Assembly: GCF_000346465.2 (NCBI RefSeq)
Contig: NC_034012.1
Location: 5,764,084 to 5,828,083 of the forward strand
DNA length: 64,000 bases
Direction of reading: 5' to 3'
Source: Prunus persica
Lineage: Eukaryota; Streptophyta; Magnoliopsida; Rosales; Rosaceae
Numbering within the stretch: the stretch's first letter is position 1; each line of letters begins with the position of its first letter. A program made the position numbers and the translations under genes. Below, one piece after another: positions 46,501 to 57,018 of the stretch. The notes below the pieces were generated by a model. The model was not told the DNA's origin. It did no database searches and worked only from the letters and a program-made list of their open reading frames with translations.

Positions 46501-49500
46501 CTTCGTAACTTCAATCTTTTATTTCTTACATTTCACAATACTTAGATTTCTCCAAACACATCCTATTAAAGTTGTAAGAATATAACTTAAATTAAATTTC
46601 CTTCTAATTATCATGGCAACAAAAAGCCCATGGAAGGATTTTTATCTTAATCCTTGTATAGCTTCTAGTTTCCTTGGCCTTCTAGTTGGCATCCATGGAA
46701 ACAATTGTCTGAATTTGTTGAATATGGAGAGAATGAAAAGCTTCGAGCTTTGCTTTTTTTCTTTTTTGTATTTTTGTTTTTTGAATAATTTCAGTCGATG
46801 ACAGCTATGAGATTCTTGACTCTATGAGGCTAAGGATGAAGAAAGAATGAAAGCATTTTTTAAAAGAATTTTTTTTTTCCACACATGACACTTCTATGTC
46901 ATGTATGTCAGCGAAATATGGGCTCCACTCGGGCCACATCATCATTTTTAACATATTATATTGCAAAATTGATGATATGGACAAAGTGAGATGCAAAACA
47001 TTGGTAAATGAGTTACTTTACGTTTCGGGAACAATGATGTCACCGATCCACCCCCATATATATGATTGATTTCTTATTATCAGAGATCTTTTGATATTCG
47101 ATTTGGAATACCATCCAGATGAAGGTTCAGATGAGGATTCAAACAGTGAAAAGAGGAAAGAAGAGGGACCTATTAGGCGCATCTTCTTCCCTCCATTAAC
47201 AGGGAAAAGGATATTAATGTTATTATGTGTTGCAGTGTCAATAGATCCGCTCTTCTTTTACATTCCAGTCATCAATAACGAGAAAAAGTGCCTTGCAATA
47301 GACAAAAACTTGAGGGCTGCAGCTCTTTGTTTGCGAGCACTCCCTGATGCCGCTTTCGCACTGCATTCTATAAGTTCCGGGTTTAGGTTGTATCCGTTTG
47401 TGGAACTCTACTCTGTACAAGTATTTGTCTACAGCTTTGCGAGTATACTAGTTGCCGTTTTCCTTATGCTGCCCATCCCACAGGTACGTAAGAGATTGAC
47501 TATATTGCGTTTTCTTTATTTTATATATAGTTTCGATTGTTGAAATAAAATTTATAGGACACCTCACAAGATGTCCCTAAAATGAATTTATTTGAGAGAA
47601 TCATAACTCATATACTACAACGGGCAATGACAGACGTATAGAGGGACAAGAGTGGCCAGGTGACCCCATAGTAGCCAGAAAGGTAGATGTGGAAGTTTAA
47701 GGTGACCCTACCATTGGCTGGTGTGCGACCCCAAAGGCGCACACCAGGTGTTTAACGAAAGGTCCGAAAGACCTTGCATTACTGCTGTAATAACTTGACT
47801 TCAAATCATTTTGAGCCGGGCTTTATAAAAAAAGAAAAAGAACATAACCTACCCATTTTATCTTACATTCACGCTAGGTTTTAAAAGAAAAAAAATTAAA
47901 CACCCATTTTTTCCTTCCACATATTAAACCAAAAAAGAAATATGTATCTTATCTTTATATATATATGTTGATCTTCAATCAATTTCTTCATATATTACAA
48001 CTATACTAGTACAAACATCCCTTTTACTTGCCTAACCCGACTCACTCCCCCTCATTAACCCCCCAAAATGAATATTTATTCCTCCTCGTCACCAATTGAT
48101 TAAGGGGTTATTGATAGTATTTTCATTAATTGATTAATGCTTGTATTTTGATTAATTGATTAGGGCTTTGTGTTTTGATAAGTTTATCAGGGATTTTTTT
48201 AAATATTTGATTAGGGTCTTGTGCTTTCATTAATTGATTAGGGTTTTATTTTACATGTTGTGTTTTGATTATGGTTTTGTGTTTTGTGTTTTGATTAGGA
48301 ATGAATATGCTATTGTTTAATTTTTCAATGTTATTTTTGTTTTTAAAAAAATTAGGAACCTTTACACTATGACCCCATATCCTAAGAATCATGGATCCGC
48401 CACTGAGAAGGGGATGATGATTTCTCACGCACTAGTCTGCAAATCAATGCAGTTTTCCATAGGCTCAAGCCTCGTTGGCGATGTTGGAAAATTACTTCTC
48501 CTAGTCACAACAAATTGATGGAAAGATAAAATAAATAAATTATGCCAAGATGACAACTAGTGGACCAAGAGCGAACACCAAAAATTAAACGTAGTTCAGC
48601 AAAAAAACATGCCTGTCCACAGTGTGTTATCACCTTCACCCTAAGAAAGAAGTACAAGTACAAGAACACAAACCGCCCAAGAGTTTTGTACCCAAACTCA
48701 AGCCCGTACCCAATAGGATACACCCTTTGTACACCATCTCTCAAACCCTTTAATGCAAGAGCATCTAGTAGACTTTCCTAATCTAAGTGGGCATTAGAAA
48801 TAAGGCTAAGTTTTAGTTATATTAAATTAATAGGTTATTTTATTACTTGTTTTCCTATTCTTACAAGGATTTGGTTTAATTTCTTATTTAGGTTTTTAAT
48901 TTCCTATGTCAATTAGGTTTTCAATATTCTAGTATAAATAGGCTATTAAGAGACTCTTATATTTAGTTTTTTGTTGATGAATATAAGTTCAGACGTTAGT
49001 CTATAGAGTTTCTGTTGGGATTTTGCCCTAGAACTCAATTATCTTCGTTCCAACTTTAATTCTATTGTTGTATCCTTCTATTCTATATTTTGGGTATGTT
49101 TGAGTCATTAGACAGCAGCTTATAGTCATTGCCCCGCATCAAATTGGTATTGGAGCCTAGGTTCATCCTTGTTCCACAGCATGTTTGGACGTGATAGAAG
49201 TGGTGGACGAGGGAACCAAGCCCAACACACAGAGGTGGTTGAGATGCGATGTATGATGGAAGACTTGTTGAGAGCGGTGCAAGCCCTCCATAGGAACCCT
49301 TACACAAACCGGAAGGTGGTGGTGAGGATGAATATGAAGACGAGATAGACGTGAACAATCCTTTTGATGAAGCTAGAAACCATGGTGATGGTCATTGAGG
49401 TGGATTGGAAGAGGGGTTGGTTCGTGCGTTGGATTTGAATAGTGGAGGAATTAAAATTGAAGTTGTTGATTTCTATAGAAATATGCATGTCGAAGATTAT

Positions 49501-52500
49501 TTGGACTGGGAGGCAAGTCTAGAGAATTATTTTGAATGAAAGCCTATGGCAGAAGATCGCAAGGTGTTGTTTGTAAAACTTAAATTGAAGAGTACTGCAC
49601 TTCAATGATGGAAGTGAGTTGAAGAACAGTGTGCTCGGCAAGGGAAGCAGAAGATCAACACATGAGATCGTATGAAATCCAATTTACGAAAGCAGTTTTT
49701 ACTGGCTGATTATACCATGGAGTTATATAAGCGGTTTCATAACTTAAAGCAACGAAACATTTTCATAATCTCTCAATTCGAGTTGGTTTAAATGAGACTA
49801 ATGAACAAATGACATCCCGTTATCTTTCTAGTTTGAATCAGACAATTCAAGATGAGATGGGGATGGTCCGTTTGTTCAACCTTGAAGATGCTCGACAATA
49901 TGCTTTAATGGCATAGCGAAGACTATCTCGTCGTAGTGGAAAGAGAGTAGTTTCTAGCTGCCCAGATACAGTTTGGTAAAGAGATACTATTGCTGTTCAT
50001 GGCGTCCAAAGTGATGAAGAAGCCAATCCAAGTATCCGAATAGGTGGTAGGAACTTGGGTGCTGATAAGAGTGAAAAGGGGAAGGAAATAACACAATTTC
50101 ATCATCCAAATAGGGCTAATGTCAAGGTTTCCAAGGCTGGACGTACTCTACAAGCTCAATGTTTCAATTGCGGAGAGGCGGGGCATAAATCTTACACGTT
50201 TCCACAAAGAAGAATAAATTTGGTAGGTGATAAGATCAAATTTCCAGAACCAGGGTATAATGTTTATGGCAATGAAGAGGAAGTCATTGATCTCTTACCA
50301 GTTGAAGGAGAATGTTTGTTGGTAAGGCGAGTGATGACAACTCCCAAAATTAAGGAAAAAGATTGGCATCGACAAAATATATTCCGAACATGAGTCCTTT
50401 GTAGGGGAAATGCGTGCAACATGATTCTTGATGGAGGAAGTAGTGAAAACATTATCTCAAAGGAGGTGGTAGAAAAATCTAAGTTACCAATTGAGAAGTA
50501 TCCTAATCCCTATAAGGTTGCATGGTTTTGAAAAGGAAGCAAGGTACCAATCACTTTAAGGTGTTTGGTTAAATTCACAATGGGTAATACCATTGAGGAT
50601 GAAGCTTGGTGTGATGTTGTTCTCACAGAAGCATGTCATATCTTATTGGGAAGACCATGGTTGTTTGACAAAGAGATGATGTATTCTACTAAAGCTAACA
50701 CCTATTCATTCTATAAGGATGGGAGAAAGTGGACTTTGAAGCCTCTTGAAGAAGGATTCTGCCATGCTTTCTAAATATGCAAGGGTTAATGGTCATTTGA
50801 GAGCCCATAGGTTTGACATTGAGAGCAAGGATGTGGTGTTTGTGTATCCACTCGTCGCTACGAAGGATGTTGAGGGAGCTTCGAATAAATTGGAAGATGA
50901 CAACCTCCTAAATTTAGAAAACCCTCCCGTGTTTGACTGTTGTTTGGAAGAAGATAGAAACTGAAACTAGTGTAATATTGAAGGCAATGAATCACGAAGA
51001 AGTTGGGTTTGAACTTTTGAAGCAACATAATCAACCCACCTTTGAAGGAAAGGTGATTCAAGAAATTCTTGAGGGAATTGTTGGAGATCAGATGAATTCC
51101 TTCAAAGATGATACTTATGAGTATGTTGATTTTCTTGAGGTTGATTCTTCTAATTTACGAACTACCAAGAACGTCATTGGCCTTGTTTGACTACTGGTTT
51201 TTGGTGTGAAGAGTTTTTGGGCAGAGAGCTTAGCTGCAGAAGATATCTGGTATGTTCCAGAAGGATCAGATATTATAAATATCTATTTCTTTGGAGTGGG
51301 AAGGTTCAATATCAAGGCCAAAGTTCTATGGACAACTTATCTAAGAGGAGGTTATGTCTAGGCGGTTTTCACCAAACGATTGGAATTTGAGGAAGAATTC
51401 TTCCCAAACCGGTGGAGTTGATGCAGGAGCATCTAAGTAGGCATCAGCCAATAAGGCTGAGTTTTAGTTATATTAAATTAATAGGTTGTTTTACTTGTTT
51501 TCCTATTCTTACTAGGATTTGGTTTAATTTCCTGTTTAGGTTTTTAATTTCCTATTTCAATTAGGTTTTCTATATTCTAGTATAAATAGGCTATTAAGAG
51601 ACTCTTGTATTTAGTTTGTTGTTGATGAATATAATTTCAGACGTTAGTCTATAGAGTTTTTGTTGGAATTTTGCCCTAGAACTCAATTATTTTCTTTCCA
51701 ACTTCAATTCTATTGCTTTATCCTTCTATTCTCTGTATTTTGGGTATGTTTGGGTCACTGGACAGTAGCTTATAGCCGCTGCCCGACATCACTCTTGAAG
51801 ATCACTCTTACCCAAGAGAAATTCCCTCCCTTGATACTCCAAGAGTTATACATACTCTTGATATACACCCAACTCCCCAGTGAATGAATACTCACACACT
51901 CATGATCACACTTGAGTTGATGTCTTGCTTGATTTCCAAATGAAAACAAGCCTCCCTTTATATAGCCAAGGAGAAACCCCCATATGCATTGTACCGAACC
52001 CAAAAGGCAAGAGTCAACTTTATATAAGATACTACAGAATATTTCTTTAATTATTCATGAAGGAAAATTCCCGAACCAAACCAGTATCATTACCTCATTT
52101 GCCGACAATAAGCTATTAAGATGATATGAAAATATGTTGTATTTAAAATTAAAAATTAAAAAAATTAAAGAATCAGTCAAGGTTTATATTTTGTTCAATA
52201 TTGTCTTATGCACCTATAGTTAGATTTTCCCACATGCATTGACTCTAGGCTGTTTTTTTTTTTTTTTCCCCCAGTTGGCAATAGCAGTTTCCTTTTTCAA
52301 GCCAGGAGGCTCTGGACATCTCGGCCAAATAGTAACCGTGAACATCTTCCTTTTTCTCTATTATGTGGCAAGGATTGTACTAATTCGCATATACAGTCAG
52401 AAAGTCAAGTACCAATACAATATCGGAATATGGTTTCGAGCTTCATTCAATTTCTTTTTCTACATGGTTGCTAGTAATGTAAGTTTATAACTCGTAAACA

Positions 52501-54534
52501 TTCCTTCTTTTCATCGTTTATCCTTACTTTCGTAACTTTTGCGTGACTAAGATGTCTTATGTACTAAATAAATAACTAACTAAAACTGTTGATTACATTT
52601 ATAAATCACTTTGTTTACCTTAAAAATGAACTACTTGCATTGGTAGACTCCACATCTATTAAAGAGATCATAAACAAAATGGCTTTGCCTACTTCCTTTT
52701 ACTTTAGTACAATTTTGTTTACCGAATAGAGAAGACAATATTGCATTTACCAATTTTGGAGAACAAGTTCATGACATACGAAATCGGATGTGGAGAAATT
52801 TCGAATATTTAAGCATGATATTCTCATTTTTACGATATTTGTTTTTTTTACTTTGTCCTCTTGGTGGAGTTACACTTCTTTTATTTTTATTTTTTCAGAT
52901 TACTAGCTAAACTCAGTTTAAGAGTTTTTTTTTAAAAATTGTGTATAAAAAGGAACAAGTTTTTTAAAATAAATAAAAAATAAAAAAAACTCAAATCCAC
53001 CTAAAAAGCTCATGTAGGAAACTAGCTATCTAGAAGTCAAATTTTTATGAACACAGTGACTAGCGAAAAGAGAAAAAATGACTTTGATGAACTATAAATA
53101 AGTTTTGTGTCATTTAAAGTTAAATTTAACCAAGATTTGATTAACCTTTATTGACATTATTATCTAATTTTTTGCCCAGGTACTTGGAGGCTTTTGGTAC
53201 CTTTTTTCCATTCAACGTGAGATATCATGCTGGCAATCCTGTAGAAATGGTGCAGGATGTCGAGCTACTTATTATTGTAGTGACAGTACTCCACGAGACA
53301 TTACATTCCTAGATGAGTTATGCCCCGTAAATCCACAAAATGCTGCCATATTTAATTTTGGAATATTTTTGGAAGCTATTCAGTCTGGAATCACGAGATC
53401 ACGACATTTTCCAACCAAGTTCTTTTACTGTGTATGGTGGGGAATCAGAAATCTAAGGTTTGCAATTATGCATATTGAGCTAGTACTCTTTATAGATAAT
53501 GAAATGCTTAATTTAAATTGAGGGGGTGCGATAGTTCGGATTTAAATTTTCTTATATATATATATATAATGCTTAATTGATTTCTGCAGTAACTTCGGCA
53601 CGAATCTGCAAACAAGTAGCTATGTGTGGGAAACCTGCTTTGCAATTGTAATTTCTATTACTGGCTTGCTACTATTTTTATACCTCATTGGAAATGTGCA
53701 GGTATGAATGATGAATCTCTCAGCTCTATAATTGTTAATCTATTTGCTTGTCATAAAGAATATTTTTGTGTTGTGTTGTGAAACAGATATATATGCAGCA
53801 TGTAAAAACAAAATCGTTGGAAGATGAGGAGAAGACAAAGAATTTGAAAAAGAAGACAATGTCGAAAAGAAGGCAGATACGAGGGTGGATGAGAGATCAT
53901 GGCATCCCTCTTGATGAGGCGAGAAATATTATGCAACAAATAAAATATCACAAATTAGTAGATGACATAAATACTGATGAAGAAGTGGATTTGAAGTATA
54001 TCTTCTCTGTTCTTTATGACTCTGGGAGAAACCTTCTCCAGCATCATCTCTGCATGGAGACCCTAAAACAAGTATGCTCCATTTTATTTTCCTCCTTCTG
54101 CTTTTTTTTCTGGAGCCGAAACTTATGCAAGGATTAATTTTGTAAATATATAGGTAGACCATCTTCGAAATATGGATGAAAAAATGGTGAAAATTATCTG
54201 CGACCACATGAAGCTAAAGATATTCGAAGACAAGGAGTACATTATTGAAGCGGAAAAACCACTTGAGGTGATGATGATTACTGTAGAAGGCCTTGTGCAG
54301 GTGTACCCGTCAACTAGGCATGCTGCTGCAGAAGCACCTTCTGCCCAAACTTTTGAGGAAGGTGTTATTTTGGGACGAGAACTTGTGGATTGGGCAGCGA
54401 TGACAACCCATGATCGCCCCCCTATTTCCTTCCAAATTGTCCAATGCCTCACCAAAGTAGCAGCCTTCGTTCTCAAAATTGAGGACTTGAAAAGATTAGT
54501 CATCTCCAAACGCATCATCTTCCGGAGGAATTAA
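38147..54534 (+). CDS. CNGC-like channel gene C with two N-terminal micro-exons
   Basis: Exons: 38147-38214, 38765-38818, 38982-39035, 47084-47483, 52275-52478, 53180-53457, 53590-53701, 53787-54071 and 54154-54534. Lengths sum to 1836 nt, about 611 residues, with no stop or phase break. The order is leader peptide, two micro-exon repeats, S1 ([16 protein letters not shown]), a very short S2-S3 part (only about 40 residues between [13 protein letters not shown] and LPIPQ, versus about 70 in ordinary CNGCs), S4-S5, pore loop, filter [15 protein letters not shown] with S6, C-linker with CMETLKQ, and CNBD. The binding cassette reads [13 protein letters not shown], with Arg where plant CNGCs usually have Glu. 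It ends RIIFRRN without an IQ domain. Introns 3 and 4 (8.0 and 4.8 kb) are swollen by transposons. Confidence 0.75.
38765..39035 (+). repeat. Two micro-exons coding the hydrophobic repeat (gene C)
   Basis: 38765-38818 encodes [18 protein letters not shown] and 38982-39035 encodes [18 protein letters not shown]. Intron flanks match those around the third and fourth micro-exons of gene B. Confidence 0.85.
39439..40015. mobile_element. Pack-MULE-like element with perfect 9-bp target duplication
   Basis: Long inverted ends of about 135 bp start GGCTAAACTATTATTTT at the left and GGCTAAACTATCGTTTTG on the other strand at the right. The element is flanked by TTTCCCTTT at 39430-39438 and 40016-40024, the 9-bp duplication typical of Mutator-like elements. 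The core (39580-39740) is GC-rich and open for 84 codons (39530-39784; [17 protein letters not shown]), unlike the AT-rich intron, so it probably is a captured host gene piece. It lies in intron 3 of gene C. Confidence 0.8.
40511..40587. repeat. (CT)n microsatellite
   Basis: An uninterrupted CT run of about 75 bp lies in the left arm of the MULE-like element; a shorter GA run lies at about 41073-41098. Confidence 0.95.
41120..41500 (-). repeat. 3' LTR of the Copia element
   Basis: 381 bp. Contains an internal direct repeat, CCCACCTAACACATTAAAAA. Confidence 0.92.
41513..45718 (-). pseudogene. Copia gag-pol, broken
   Basis: Minus-strand order: gag with N-terminal [11 protein letters not shown] and a CCHC zinc knuckle near 44700-44740, protease ([13 protein letters not shown], about 44530-44570), integrase zinc region (H-x-H, C-x-x-C, about 44050-44180), integrase core ([23 protein letters not shown]; about 43640-43980), reverse transcriptase (MDVKSAF; YVDD near 42440) and RNase H down to 41513. 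It is broken by TGA codons after the gag ORF (near 44960) and near 44870, a frameshift in an A-run near 44400, a TAG near 44011, a TAG near 42634 and a frameshift in RNase H near 41790. Most of the stops look like C-to-T or G-to-A changes, as expected from deamination of methylated cytosines. Confidence 0.9.
45721..46101 (-). repeat. 5' LTR of the Copia element
   Basis: 381 bp; the same family end sequences as the 3' LTR. Confidence 0.92.
47484..48481. other. First part of gene C intron 4
   Basis: AT-rich intron sequence. Near 47630-47860 there is a more GC-rich block (CCAGGTGACCCCATAGTAGCC, GGCGCACACCAGG) that looks like old retroelement debris, but I cannot assign it. Repeats of TTGATTAGGG at 48100-48300 are simple-sequence drift. 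Confidence 0.4.
48754..51791 (+). mobile_element. LTR retrotransposon with gag and protease only
   Basis: LTRs 48754-49141 and 51422-51791 begin TGCA.GAGCATCTA and end CATCA, with a TATAAATAGG box in each. A primer-site-like TTGGTATTGGAGCC follows the first. No reverse transcriptase or integrase is present, so this is an internally deleted, non-autonomous copy, probably Ty3/gypsy-like. I found no clean target duplication; the element may have inserted with loss or the ends may have drifted. Confidence 0.8.
49180..50780 (+). pseudogene. Decayed gag-protease of the LTR element
   Basis: Reading from about 49180 ([13 protein letters not shown]), a gag with [10 protein letters not shown] and ALQ.WK motifs has several stops in place of Trp. 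A zinc-knuckle-like [14 protein letters not shown] (about 50159-50200) has lost its last Cys. A protease-like [16 protein letters not shown] segment (about 50418-50470) is followed by [13 protein letters not shown] stop interrupts near 50530. No polymerase follows. Confidence 0.75.
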
Positions 54535-54820
54535 AAACTTGCAGTTGTGGCAATCGATAGCCCTTGAAACTTGAATAAACAGTTGACACTTTTTTTTTCT
54601 TTTGCTTTCCTTGTCATGGATTAATATTTCTATTTTCTTCATTTCATGCATTAATATTTTTATTTTCAAATTATTTTTTCTTTTTCTTAAAAATAAAAAT
54701 AAACTCCGTATGAAACTGAAAAAATAGGGCCAAAGCCCAAAACTTCTAAAGGCCCAAGTGAAAGCAAGATAAGCGCCCGTGTAAACAAACAAGCCCACAG
54801 AGTATAGGCAGGAAGGTAAA

Positions 54821-54981
54821 ATTCTATAGTGAGAGACTTATTTAAGGCTCTTAGATGAGGCGCTATCTTTTAACTGTTTGATAAAATTGGTTAGCCGTTG
54901 GATCAAATTGGTTCATTTAATGCAACGGTTAAGAGATATAACCTCGTCTAAGGGCCTTAAATAAGTCACTCACTATAGAAT
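54821..54981. mobile_element. 161-bp MITE
   Basis: The ends ATTCTATAGTGA and TCACTATAGAAT are perfect inverted repeats, and pairing continues inward (GACTTATTTAAGG with CCTTAAATAAGTC). The paralogous flank at about 57147 lacks it. Confidence 0.85.
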
Positions 54982-55406
54982 GACTCGAGCAGGGAATTTG
55001 AGTTTTTTTATAGCAGAATTACATGGATTTTTTTGAATTAACTCATCATTTAATTTGAAAAATGAAACACAGGCCAGTAGCGTTTAACCGAATGAAAAAT
55101 AGTTAGTGTGTATAAGAAATCTCATATCCCTTATAGTTTAGATTACCGTTGGTATTTAGAAAAACAAAAAACAAAAAAACTAGGAAGACCACTTTTCTCT
55201 TAGGTCAATAACTATTTATTATTAAGAAAAATATTGTCATTATCACTTTTAACTCATCCTTATTTGGTGCTCTCTTGTTTGTTAATCCCTACAAAGTATT
55301 GGTGATATGCACAGAATAACCAATGTCAAACCACCAAGAATTCATAAGGACAACAACAAGATTAGACTCAATACACACAAAAACATTTGAAATATCTTTC
55401 TTAATC

Positions 55407-56072
55407 AGCTACTTTTTGTATTTGTCACAGTCCTTCATATGGCCAGACTTTTTGAAAAAATAGCATTTGAAAATTTCAGTTTTGTTGACTTTAACGTTTT
55501 GAGACCCTTTAGGTGGTGATTGGATAGTTTTGGCAGAAACATTTGAAGACTTAAAAGCATGAGATGGCTTATTAGAACCTGATGCACCATTTTTCTTACC
55601 ATGAGTTGAATGCACAAGGTTGACAACTTCCATTTTATCACGTTTCAGTCTATCCTCCTCTTGTACACACATGGAGATCAGCTCATTAAAATCCTAGTTT
55701 TCCTTTTGCGTGTAACTTTCAGCTGTCCAAACTTTGGTAGTAGTGAATTAAGAGACACACGCATGAGGAAAGGGTCAGAGATGGTTACTTCCAGATCCTT
55801 GAGCTTATTGGCAATGTCAATGAGTTTCATAATGTACTCTCTGACACTACTTTCACCATCATATCTCATAGTGGTGAGGGCATTCATCAAGCTTCCATTC
55901 TCAGCCTTCTTTGACTCATTGAATTTCTCCCAACGGCCTCTAGGAAAGCTTTTGCCTTATCATTGTTCAGAATACCACCTCTCACTGTTTCTGTCATAGC
56001 CCTCTTCATAATGAGAAGAGACATCTTGTTAGCCTTATGCCATTTTTCATGTTGCCTTCTCTGTGCATCACT
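55407..56072 (-). pseudogene. Copia gag fragment, antisense
   Basis: The minus strand reads EKWHKANKMSLLIMKRAM, then REYIMKLIDIANKLKDLEV, then CVQEEDRLKRDKMEVVNLV, the usual order in this Copia gag family, and a knuckle CYFFKKSGHMKDC in which the second Cys has become Phe. Frames are broken between blocks. There is no LTR or pol. It abuts the truncated CNBD exon E. Confidence 0.75.
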
Positions 56073-56292
56073 GCTGGGCTGCTGCTGCAGAAGAAGCTTG
56101 TCCCCAAATTCTTCAGGAGGGGCATATTTTGGACGAGAACTTGTGGATTGGGCAGTGGCAACCCCATTTTTTAATGACCTCCCTACTTCCTTCGTTAATG
56201 TCCAATACCGCACCAAAGTAGCAGCCTTTGTTCTCACAATTGAGGACTTGAAAAAATTAGTCATCTCCAAACGCATCTTCGGGGGGAATTAA
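56073..56292 (+). pseudogene. Truncated CNBD exon E
   Basis: This is a second copy of the gene C CNBD 3' half: [18 protein letters not shown], then VAAFVLTIEDLKKLVISKR, ending at TAA 56290. A one-base deletion shifts the frame just before the binding cassette, and the 5' half has been replaced by an antisense Copia gag piece. An open frame (55963-56292) happens to fuse the two. Confidence 0.85.
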
Positions 56293-56585
56293 TACTTCAA
56301 GTTGTGGCAACCCTCAGCAGTTGACACCTTTTTGTTTTCTTTCCTTATCATGGATCAATAATTCTATTGTCTTCATTTCATGCATTAATATTTCATTTTC
56401 AATTTTTGGGAAATAAACTCTGTAAGAAACCGGCCAATGGGTCTAGAGCTTAGTGGAAAAAAGCATTGACGTACAGATGAATAATCTCAAGTTTGAATTC
56501 TCATGATACTTGGTAGTGTGTATGAGAAACCTCATTTCCTTATAATTTTTTTTTTTGAGAAATCATTCCCTTATAATTTATAATA

Positions 56586-57018
56586 GGATAAATTACTCAA
56601 ATGGTCCTCAAACTTATACCCGATTTATATTTTGGTCCCTTAATTAAATTATTCGTTCAAATAGTCCATCAACTCTATATTAATCACTCTATTGATCCTA
56701 CCGTTACATTATGTTAATGTTGCCATCAAATGAAGAGTAAAACCGTCCATAACCATCCTATGTTCCCCAAATAAGTGATAAAGTGGTGATACATAAGTGA
56801 TAAAGTGGTGATAAAGGAGTGATACATAAGTCAAAAATCTTATTTACCCCCATAAATGTATCATATGTTGCTCACATGACTAAATTTAACAGAAAATGTA
56901 AGGGTAGGACCAAAGCGCCGATTAATAAAGAGTTTGTGGACCATCTAAATGAATAATTTAGTTTAAGAACCAAAATATAAATCGAATATAAATTTAAGGA
57001 CCATTTAAATAATTTACC
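56586..57018. mobile_element. MULE-type MITE (433 bp)
   Basis: The left half (GGATAAATTACTCAAATGG, GTCCTCAAACTTATACCCG) and the reverse complement of the right half (GGTAAATTATTTAAATGG, GTCCTTAAATTTATATTCG) match over about 115 bp. The flanks TTTATAATA and TTTATACTA would be a 9-bp target duplication with one mismatch. Confidence 0.7.

Larger units (their letters stand above)
40143..47060. mobile_element. MULE-like foldback element, split by a Copia insertion
   Basis: Diverged inverted ends are visible. The left has TCTCACTTTACCCTCCACTG and GACGTGGCACGAGTGGGACCC; the right, on the other strand, has TCTCACTTTGTCCATATC and GATGTGGCCCGAGTGGAGCCC. Further inside, AGAGGGCTTAAGTC occurs in inverted order at about 40470 and 46124. 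TATGATTGATTT is present on both sides (40131-40142 and 47061-47072) and may be the target duplication. Without the nested Copia the element is about 1.9 kb. The right copy of this 12-mer is only 11 bp from the acceptor of the gene C core exon. Confidence 0.6.
48482..52020 (-). mobile_element. LTR-like insertion, split by a second LTR element
   Basis: The left part (48482-48753, starting near TGTTGGAAAATT) resembles 23621-23930 (CCAATAGGATACACCC, CTCTCAAACCC). The right part (51792-about 52020; TGATCACACTTGAGTTGATG, TTTATATAGCC) resembles the remainder. A gag-protease LTR element lies between them. Outer borders are approximate. Confidence 0.5.
54535..56072. other. 3' flank of gene C with MITE and Copia gag debris
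   Basis: AT-rich. It is homologous to the flank after 56292 (AGCCCACAGAGT.TAGGCAGG, TATAGCAGAATTACATGG), so the 3' end of gene C was itself duplicated. Holds a MITE (54821-54981) and an antisense gag fragment (55407-56072). Confidence 0.6.
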
